The position numbers were made by a program, and so were the translations under genes. A stretch of 64,000 nt of DNA from the NCBI GenBank assembly GCA_902651635.1, contig CACRSC010000066.1, positions 45,098 through 109,097 on the forward strand, written 5' to 3'. The stretch comes from Mastigamoeba balamuthi. Its lineage: Eukaryota; Evosea; Mastigamoebida; Mastigamoebidae. The notes beneath the pieces were generated by a model, which was given only the letters and a program-made list of their open reading frames with translations, did no database searches and was not told the origin of the DNA. Below are positions 56,484-64,000 of this stretch, piece after piece (position 1 is the stretch's first letter; every line of letters starts with the position of its first letter).

Positions 56484-56787
56484 CCTGAGCGACTGTTGGC
56501 GACGTTTGGGGTAGGTAACCCTATGCACGCAGCTGAGAGCAGAGCACACGACAATGGGGACGGACGGAAGCCACAACCGCTACCAGGCAGGGGCTCAGGG
56601 GGGGCAGCGGGCATGTTTGGGAACGAACTGCAGTGCCTGAGCGACTGTTGGCGACACTGGGGGCAGAGGCCCCTCTGCACGCGGTTGGGAGAAAGCACAC
56701 GGCAATGGGGGATGGACGGAAGCCACAACCGCTGTTTGGCAGGGCTCAGGGGGGCAGCGGGCACAGCGGGCACAGCGGGGCAGCGAG
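56484..56787 (+). repeat. Two direct repeats of about 152 bp
   Basis: CCTGAGCGACTGTTGGCGAC begins at 56484 and again at 56636; shared blocks follow in both (AGCACACG.CAATGGGG, GACGGAAGCCACAACCGCT, GGCTCAGGGGGGCAGCGGGC). They sit between the last Cys-rich gene and the KCTD-like gene, with short GCGGGCACA repeats at the end. Confidence 0.8.
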
Positions 56788-56829
56788 GCCACTGCCCTCC
56801 CCGCGGCCAGAGGGCGGGCACAGCGCCCC

Positions 56830-57761
56830 TCACTGCCTGAAGAAGAGCAGCAGCGAGTCCTTGGACTGCGCCGCGTTGATGAACGTGAAGCCCTGCGTCT
56901 CCTTGTCGCAGATGAGCGCCTGGACGGCCTCGGCCTTGGAGCCCGCGGGCAGCGCTGCGACCTCTGTGCGGTACTCGTTCTCCTTCTCGAAGATCTTGCT
57001 CGTCGGCAGCTCGATCCCGTAGAACACGGCCTCGCGGTACACCGCGTCCAGCAGCGACTGCGGCGCGTGGTACTTGCCCGTCCGCAGGAACTCGAGCAGC
57101 GGAGCGAACCTGCCGATTGATGGGTGATATTTTCCGACAAATATCAGGAATCTGGAATCTGGATTCGGAAGATAGACGAATCGGACAGGTTGGGGTCGCG
57201 GTCGATGAAGAATGCGCCCTCGTCGTCGCGGGGCACCGCCACGGCCCCGGTGAGGATGCGAGCAAAGAAGGACTCCTTCTTCTCGGCGCTGCCCGAGCTG
57301 GCCGCAGCGGCTGCGTTGTCGCGCACACGCAGGTCTGTGTCAGGATACTATTCGGATTCGCCGATCTGGAATGATCCGTGACGTCAAAAGAGAATCTTGG
57401 GAAATGGCAATCCGGATCGCAACCGTCGTTGGCCGAGGCCTTCCTCAGCGTGGGGAACGTGGTCTGGAACTTGACGCCGCCCACGTTGAACTTCAGCACC
57501 AGCTGCGGGGCGTGGCCGCCGGCGGGGGTGGCGAGTGCGAGCGAGGGTGGCGTGGCATTTTAGTTATTTGTGGTTTCCGGGCAATTCAATCTGGCCAATT
57601 CAATCTCAGATACAGAAGAAAATCCGAACCATCGGGTCGATCGAGTCGATGTCGGGAAACGTCTCCATGCGGCGCGGCGGGCACGTGGCGGCATCGGACT
57701 TGTGGTGCCTGCCCTTCTTCTTGCCCTCGTCCTCGACTGGTGTCCCCGGCGCCGCGCTCAT
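56830..57761 (-). CDS. KCTD-like BTB/T1-domain protein
   Basis: Four exons (57630-57761, 57424-57502, 57187-57334, 56830-57109) joined by GT-AG introns in phase 0, 1 and 2 give 212 residues. After a charged N-terminus (GKKKGRHHKS) comes a potassium-channel-tetramerisation (BTB_2) domain from about residue 45: LVLKFNVGGVKFQTTFPTL, AFFIDRDPNLFAPLLEFLR, TGKYHAPQSLLDAVYREAVFYGI. The C-terminal part is short and ends LLLFFRQ. KCTD proteins often oligomerise and act as cullin-3 adaptors or scaffolds; which role applies here is not visible. It diverges from the gene starting at 58165. Confidence 0.85.
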
Positions 57762-58164
57762 TCCGTGCCTTGGGGCCTAGATTGCGTTGAGCGGGGGATA
57801 TTGTCTGATTCTCCTGTCTCGCTGGTATCCGACTTTGTGAATTTCCCGGAAACGGAAACTTGTCGCAACGCCCGCAAAATCGGATTTCCTTCTATATCTA
57901 CCGATATCACTTGAGTTGTTGATCGAATCGCCTCTGTTCTTCATTTTCTCTTCAATAGGGGAGACGAAGAGGTGGGATGATGTAAGGGATCCCTTGCAAG
58001 ATGAGAACAACGCGCCGTGTGGACACCGGTGGGGACTTGGAGACATGACCGAGACGAAAGATATGTTCGGGTGGATGAGATCAGGCCGGAGAAATCTTCT
58101 CGCACAAATCTCGAGGACCAAAAAAGCCGTCAGCGCGATCTCTCCCAAGGGTCGCACCCCCACG
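57762..58164. promoter_or_regulatory. Divergent upstream region
   Basis: This 403-bp stretch separates the starts of the KCTD-like gene (minus) and the next gene (plus). It contains several GGATATT / GATATC / GGAATTT-like short palindromic blocks also common in introns of this window. No clear TATA box was assigned. Confidence 0.4.
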
Positions 58165-58707
58165 ATGAGCAGCAAGCGGAGGGCCAAGAAGGACGCTGCC
58201 GGCGACGGCGACGACGAGGAGTACGCCCCGGCCAAGCCCGCCGCGCCGTCCTCGGCCAAGAAGCAGAAGCAGCCGTCCAAGAAGCGCGCGGCTGCTGCCC
58301 CGGCCGCCGCCGACGACGAGGGCGCTGCCAAGAAGAAGGCCCGCAAGTCCGCCGACGGGGAGGACCGCTCCGCCGAGATGCTGTACTACAACATCGGTGC
58401 AGATTCTTCCCCGGGGTGGCGCAAATCTCGATCGATCGCGCGACGAAGAATCGGGAATTCTCCCACACCCAGTGACGCGATTTGAATATTCGAATTCTCC
58501 GCTGATATGGTCCCCGTGCGGTATCGGCCGAAAGTGACTGCGCCGAGGGCGGCGGGGAAGCGGCAGATCAAGCCGAGGGACTTTGTGGCCGCGGACAGCA
58601 GCAGCGAGGACGACGAGGAGCACGACGAGAGCGACGAGGAGTTCAAGGCGCCGGAGTCGGATGCGGACGACAGCGACAGCGCGTACTCGAGCGGGGATTC
58701 CAAGTAG
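58165..58707 (+). CDS. Small charged, probably nuclear protein
   Basis: Exon 1 (58165-58396) encodes a Lys/Ala-rich tail (MSSKRRAKKDAAGDGDDEEY, AKKKARKS) ending EMLYYNI; exon 2 (58535-58707) encodes APRAAGKRQIKPRDF and an acidic Ser/Asp/Glu tail. Joining at AAAG|TG keeps phase and gives 134 residues; that acceptor lacks a pyrimidine tract, and a better-looking one at about 58470 would end the protein early, so the join is uncertain. The alternating basic and acidic blocks suggest a chromatin- or RNA-associated protein. Family unknown. Confidence 0.5.
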
Positions 58708-58990
58708 GGCCAGATTCTTGCTTGCAGAAGAAAGCGGAATCTGCAGATCCGCGTATCTGCGGCATCAGCTGATATTCCCGATTCGCCCCCCTCCCTCTGC
58801 CTGTTACTTGCTCAAAACAACCCGCATCATGTGTTGTCTTCAGTTTTGGCATTCACGAGATCTCTCAGGGTCACTCAGTGCACCTGCGTGGTCTTCCGAT
58901 ATTGTGTCTGAATCAGAAGAAGATACTACTGCGGAAATCCGGGCTGAGAGAAAACTGAAGTCACACCGCGCCTGTACAACCGCCCCTCCA
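58708..58990. other. Intergenic region
   Basis: No gene is seen. It holds GGAATCTGCAGATCCGCG-like short palindromic blocks similar to those in introns. Confidence 0.4.
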
Positions 58991-59633
58991 ATGTCGTACC
59001 TTGTCGAGGTGCGCGCCGCCCAGCGCCAGCCGTTAGGGGAGGAGAAGGCTCACGGGAGGTGGGGGTGGCCGCTTGCAGATCGTGAACGGCCGCAAGCTCC
59101 CGTCGGCCGACGTGAACGGGCTGAGCGACCCGTTCGTCATCGTCAAGTGGGGCAACGACAAGTCCTTCCGCACCACGACGCAGCACAAGACCCTCAACCC
59201 CGACTGGAACGAGCGCGTCCTCGTCACCTCCTCCGCCATCGAGCTCGAGGTCTGGGACCAGGGTTCGTTGCTCTCCCCCATTTTGTTCTCTGCCCCTCTT
59301 GCAGCTCGTACCACTCGATGTGTGTGCACCACTACTGCTCCCGGTGCCATCGAGACCACACAGCGGCTGCCAACCGCCGCCCTGGGCATTTCCTTTGCAT
59401 CGTTTCGACTTGGCTGCCTCTGGTGCTCGAGTTTGCGTTGAACGATTCGCGGTGGGTTGCATGCAGACACCCTGTCGTCGAACGACTTCCTCGGGAAGGC
59501 GCGCGTGGCGCTGATGGGCGTTGCCGGGCCCAAGGACAAGCCCGCGGAGCTCTCGGTGCCGCTGGACAACGAGTCGTTCCGCCACGACAAGGACCGCGGC
59601 TCCATCCTGATCCGCGTGTCGACCATCGCCTAG
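58991..59633 (+). CDS. Small C2-domain protein
   Basis: Exons 58991-59008, 59079-59262 and 59467-59633 join (phase 0 and 1) to 122 residues consisting of a single C2 domain: MSYLVEIVNGRKLPSADVNG, LSDPFVIVKW, KTLNPDWNERVLV, IELEVWDQDTLSSNDFLGKA, ILIRVSTIA. Aspartates typical of the calcium-binding loops are present (SADVNGLSD, WDQDTLSSND). Stand-alone C2 proteins bind membrane phospholipids, often with calcium. The first intron removes a 5-bp shift that otherwise disrupts the domain start, and the 18-nt first exon restores the expected first strand. Confidence 0.87.
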
Positions 59634-60371
59634 ACGGCCCACACTTCCCCCCGCCCCCAAACGCTGGCGGGAAGAGTTCCCGTTACGTTTCGGAACTCTG
59701 TCGCGATGATATCACCCGCACAAAATATCTGGTCGACGAATCTTCAGCAAAACAAGCTGCCCGCCTCGCGGTGCCCGACAGACAAGCGCTGGCTGCCAGG
59801 TGATACGAGGCAGCCTCTGGGGTGGATGTCGTGGGGGGGCGGTGCGAGTGTGTTGCTGATGTCAATAACCGACCTGTGTAGATTTTCGCGTTATTTTCTG
59901 GGTTGTGTTTCTGCGCAGACGCCTGCTGGGCAGCAGTCCGTCGGTTTCGGGCGTGCGGGTGCGGGTTTCGCTGCCAGCCCCCCAGCCACCTCGCCAGCCT
60001 GCCCACCATGAGGAGAAAGGCACACACGCCGGTCGCCCCCCTCCTGTAGCCCCCCCCTTTTTTTCCAGAACTCCTTTTCGCTTTTCGACAGCGCCTTTGC
60101 CCTCCTCGTCTCCGTGCAGCCCCCGTTGCTGGGGCTGCAACCCCCCTCCCCACCGCAAGACACTCACGTGGGGCTGGGGTGCGCGTCCCGCAGGGCGACA
60201 AGGGAGGCCCGCCAGGCGCTCAGGTCCCCAAGGTGTGCGCCTGCCCTTGCTTGCAGCGCTCTGCCCGCTCTGCCCGCTCCCCCGCGGCTCACAACGCAAA
60301 CGCGCGCTCCTGCCCTGCGGCGGCCGCGTGCTGCTGCGCGCTGCGACCGCACCTCCCCCCTCCCGCAGCCC
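59634..60371. other. Region upstream of the RasGEF gene
   Basis: No clear frame. A strong acceptor (CCTCCCCCCTCCCGCAG) ends just before the ATG at 60372, so one or more 5' exons of the RasGEF gene may lie here; a candidate short exon is 60195-60224. Confidence 0.4.
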
Positions 60372-63300
60372 ATGGGGCTCAAGCAGGGCTTCGAGCTCAA
60401 GTGCTCGCGTAGGTTCAAGCGGTGGTCGACCGTGTGGCTCGTGCTGCACCTCAACGAGCTCTACTACTTCCCCGACCTCGCCATGGCACGTCCCCCGCTG
60501 CAGGCCCCCTCGCCGTCTGCCCGCCTTGCTCGGGCTGCCCCGCGCTGCTCTGAACGCGTTCTGACGTGCCCCCCGCTGGTGCAGAAGCCCGACAAGTGCA
60601 AGAGGATCGCGCTCAAGGGCTGCAGGGTGGCCGAGGCCGACGCGGAGGAGTCCAAGCGCGTCGTGAGCTTCCGCGTCACCGAGCAGGGCGGCCACTCGAT
60701 GCTCTTCGGCACCTCCGACAGGCGCGCACGTCACGTCACCTCACATCACCCCCCTACCCTCACCCTTCTATCGGTCTCCTTCCTCTCTCTCTCCCTCCTC
60801 ACTCTCTCTCTGCCCCCCTCTGAATTCGTTGCTGAGCCCCCACACCCGCCGCCCGCTGCTGTCCCTGGGCGCGCAGGGTCGAGCTCGAGTCGTGGATCAA
60901 CAGCGTGCGGCACGTCGCCGCGCTGGCCTCGAGCTCGCCGCAGGGCAAAGCGACGCACGACCAGCTCGTGCTGTTCCAGGAGCTCGGTGAGCGCCCACTC
61001 TCTGCCGCCCCTCGCCCGGCCTCCCCAGCCTTGTGGGAGCGGGGTTCGAGTGGCGGTGGCGCAGCGGCAGCTGCCGCCGTTGCTGTCGCTGCCGCCTGTC
61101 GCATCAGTCGTAATTCCCCGCTGATTGCCCCAATTGAATTCGATTTCAGGGGCGATTGTCAACACGGTCGACCTGCTGGCCTCGCTGCTGGTCGCCAGCG
61201 TCCCGCCGGCCCCGGGGACCACCAAGACGCCCGCGGCACTCGCCGAGGAGCTCGGGGCCGCGGCCCTGGGCATCGCCGTGGCCGCAGAGGTCGTCTGCAC
61301 GCGCCAGAGCTCGCAGTCTGTCAAGCAGGCCTCGTCGGCGCTGGCGCAGGTCCTTGTGCTGACCGAGGAGATGCGCCAGAGGTTCCTCTCGGCCCCCGAC
61401 GCCGCGCTCGAGGACCTACGCGACGCCACCTCGACGCTCTTCGCGCTGACCGTCGACATTGTCGAGCGGCTCGCCAGCGACGCGACGCTCTTTGAGCAGC
61501 TGCTCAGCCACGTGCTGCTGTGCATCAACGCCATGCAGCGCCTGCAGCTCGACCTCGCCCAGGGCGGCGGCAGCTCCGGCGACGCGGGCGACGTCGCCAA
61601 GCGCGTGGCGCTCGTCCCGGAGCTCGCGCTGCGGTTCTCTGCCAAGACCAACCGCGAGGCCCTCGCGTTCCTCGTCTACCCGCTGCGCTACCCGCCGCCC
61701 GCCGAGCTCACCACAGAGTTCGTCGAGAAGCGCCTGTTCCAGCTGCAGAGGGTGCGCAGGGAGGAATTCCGGCGGGCTGGGAGAGTGACGTGGGCGCTGA
61801 CGCAACCGGGAATTCCCGAACAATTCCCGGGGGTTGGCAGATATCGGTGATGTGCAAGGCGATCGCGAGCAACCAGGACCCGCCGACGAGGACGCTGGCG
61901 GCGATGTTCAAGGACTCGGAGCTGCTGTCCAACAGGCTGGCCTCGGACCCCGGCCACCTGAGCTTCTCGATCGGGAACGCCTGCATGCAGCTCATCACGC
62001 ACGGCGAGGTGCTCGTCAAGGCTTTCTGCGCAGAGGCACGGCCCACGGCCCACCCGCCCGAGCAGCACCCGCACTGACGGCCTCGCAAGCAGCAGCCGGA
62101 GCTCGACACAGTGACCGAGGTGTTCAAGAGCCTCCGCATGATCGCTGCAGACCTGCAAATGACCCTGAGAGTACGCACATTTGCAGATTCTCAGCCGAGA
62201 GATTCAGAGTTCAGATTCCCATTTCTCCTGGATTTAAGGGGGCGAATCGGGCTGACCCACCGAGCAGAGTCTGTCGACCGCAGCGACCAACGCCACGGTC
62301 GCAGAGGACTGCTGCCGCGAGGGCGAGGCGATAATCAAGCACGTGGTGGACGCCATCAGCCTGCTGGAGCGCGTGCTGGACGACAGCATGGACCAGGAGG
62401 CCTGCATGAAGCTCTACGACAACATCTTCAAGGTCGGCTGCTCGCTCAACGTATACCTGCGCCGCTGCATCGACATCCTCAACCCGCCCGAGACCCGCAT
62501 CGTCAGCGCCGACCGCACCGTGCACAGGGGCGAGGCCTCGGAGAGCCCCGGCATCGCCTCGCCCCCTCGCGAGCCGCGGGACAGCAGCAGCGCGGCAGAG
62601 AGGCAGCTGCAGCGCAGGAGCATCACACCGCAGCAGCAGCAGCTGATCCTGCAGCAGCAGCAGCAGCAGCAGCTACAGGGGGCGGAGGACGGCGACGACG
62701 TGAACATATGGAGCGAGCCGCCGGACTCGCCGGCGAACCTCGTCATCGAGGGCGACGCCATACGCGCGGCTAACCTCAACAAGCTTGTCGAGAGGTGCAC
62801 GCTGCCCGACACGCAGGACTTCAACCTGCTCAAGACCTTCATCACGACGTACAGGTGCGGCCACGATGCCCCCGGGGGGTCCTCCACTGTGGCACCGACA
62901 CGAGCAACCAGTCTGTAGTGACGTGATTTTCCTGTTTAGAATCTTCGATTGTAGGAAACGCCTGCGTTGAGTCATAGATTCCCGGAATCACCACATTCAT
63001 ACCACAATTGCTATCACTCACATGTGTGACGCTGCTCCGTCCACTCGCTAACCGCCGGCCGACGACCCCCCCCCCCCCAGATCGTTCACTACGCCCGAGG
63101 CGGTGCTGGGTAAGATGCTGCAGCGGTACGACGTGCCCATCCCGCGCCTGCCGCCGAGCGTGACCGCCGACGAGTACGCGCGGCACTTTGTGCAGCCCGT
63201 GCGCCTGCGCGTCATCAACTTCCTGCGCCAGTGGCTCGAGACGAGCTTCTTCGACTTTGACGAGGCCCTCGTGGCCTCTGTGCTCGACTTTGTGCGCCGC

Positions 63301-64000
63301 GAGTCGTCGACCGAGAACGCCGCCTACGTCCGCATGCTGGGCGCCGTCGTCACCCGCCAGCTCGAGCTCCGCGGCTAGCAGTCGCTCGAGGAGCAGACGC
63401 TCCGCGAGCGCCTCGAGCGCGCCGTCCAGTCGGCAGGCGTCGACGCCGAGACCTCGCGGCTGCTCGTCGTCGCCGAGGGCGGCGACCCCGAGGGCGCCGG
63501 CGGCTGCTGCGACTCGCCCCCGCCGGCGACGGCGTACCCGCGGCCGCCGTCGTGCCCTGCGCCGCCGCCGCCGCCGCTGGCGCACTCGACGCACTCGTCG
63601 CCGTCGCCGTCGCCGCCGGTGGAGCGCAGGCGGAGCTACAACCCGACGCGGAAGACGTCGGTCACGCGGGTGGTCAGCAGGTCGAGCTCCGTGTCGGGGC
63701 TGCACGTGGCGGCGGACGCGGCGTCGCTGCTGCCGCCGGGCGACGCGCTGCGCGTGCTGGCCTCGTACAGCGCCGAGCAGCTGGCGAGCCAGATCACGTA
63801 CACGGACTTCTTCTGCTACAAGAACATCAAGCCTGTCGAGCTGCTCGACCACGTGCGCGGCAAGCAGCGCCGCGCGGGGGCCTACTCCAACGTGGCCGCG
63901 CTGATACAGCGCTTCAACGAGCTGTCGCTGTGGGCGGCGACGGCGATTGTCTCGCAGGAGCGCGTCGAGGACCGCGCGGCCGCGTGGGCCCGCGTCGCAG
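60372..64000 (+). CDS. PH-domain RasGEF (partial, with in-frame TAG)
   Basis: Predicted exons: 60372-60485, 60585-60721, 60877-60986, 61150-61751, 61841-62035, 62102-62170, 62268-62854 and 63081 to the edge. A PH domain (GFELKCSRRFKRWSTVWLVL ... LESWINSV) covers the first 120 residues. A helical region follows, then a polyglutamine run near 62630-62675, a RasGEF N-domain (RSFTTPEAVLGKMLQRY, FLRQWLETSFFDFD) and the start of the catalytic RasGEF domain (LASQITYTDFFCYKNIKPVE, FNELSLWAATAIV), cut by the window end. It would activate a Ras-type GTPase at a membrane. A TAG at 63376-63378 interrupts the frame, but coding continues in the same frame beyond it. Three introns seem to use GC donors. Confidence 0.78.

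Noticed and set aside
63376-63378. Reassignment of TAG to glutamine in this organism
   Set aside because: The C2 gene (59631), Cys-rich genes 2 and 6, and the charged protein at 58705 all appear to end at TAG.
1-64000. CRISPR arrays, rRNA or tRNA genes
   Set aside because: No regularly spaced short repeats with unique spacers and no structural RNA sequence were recognised on either strand.

Overview
The window is nuclear DNA of a GC-rich eukaryote, most likely a free-living protist. Genes are broken by short introns (about 50 to 230 nt, mostly GT-AG). The recognisable proteins are eukaryotic signalling and RNA-processing types: a ZGPAT-like G-patch protein, a class III cyclase with an extracellular sensor, a KCTD-like BTB protein, a small C2 protein and a PH-RasGEF. 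The mix would suit an amoebozoan or a similar amoeboid protist, but no marker gene here settles the lineage. Exon joins given below were derived by matching splice signals to reading-frame phase and are predictions.

Layout. 1-3.8 kb: the end of one gene, then relics of three DNA transposons (a Harbinger-like one nested in a Tc1-like one, and a pogo-like one). 4.2-5.4 kb: ZGPAT-like gene. 5.9-6.35 kb: a diverged member of a small secreted 14-cysteine family. 7.0-12.8 kb: a large minus-strand gene joining an Fe-S RecB-like nuclease, a possible RNase H-like region, a SAP motif and an SF1 helicase, possibly spliced to a leucine-rich-repeat tail. 12.8-16.7 kb: dispersed repeats and a shuffled fragment of that gene. 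17.1-20.1 kb: two divergent genes of unknown function. 20.1-22.3 kb: repeats. 22.3-30.4 kb: a cyclase gene and a recent tandem duplicate of its 5' part, each followed by a helicase-gene fragment and a dispersed repeat, with an assembly gap and a transposase tail between them.

32-56 kb is the most unusual part. Seven small plus-strand genes (32.2, 33.5, 50.7, 52.1, 53.7, 54.4 and 55.8 kb) encode near-identical secreted proteins with 14 cysteines. In all six complete genes the coding exons are exactly 199 and 167 nt, and five share an upstream motif with a TATA-like box 10 to 16 bp after it. Between them lies a 15.5-kb minus-strand gene (34.25-49.73 kb) for a giant type I surface protein built from tandem 417-residue modules, each encoded by one exon of 1039 or 1042 nt and one of 212 nt, ending in a disintegrin-like cysteine-rich region and a single membrane anchor. 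The cluster looks like a rapidly evolving secreted and surface repertoire; its function is unknown.

56.8-64 kb returns to ordinary signalling genes: KCTD-like, a charged nuclear-type protein, C2, and a PH-RasGEF gene that runs off the window and carries an in-frame TAG.
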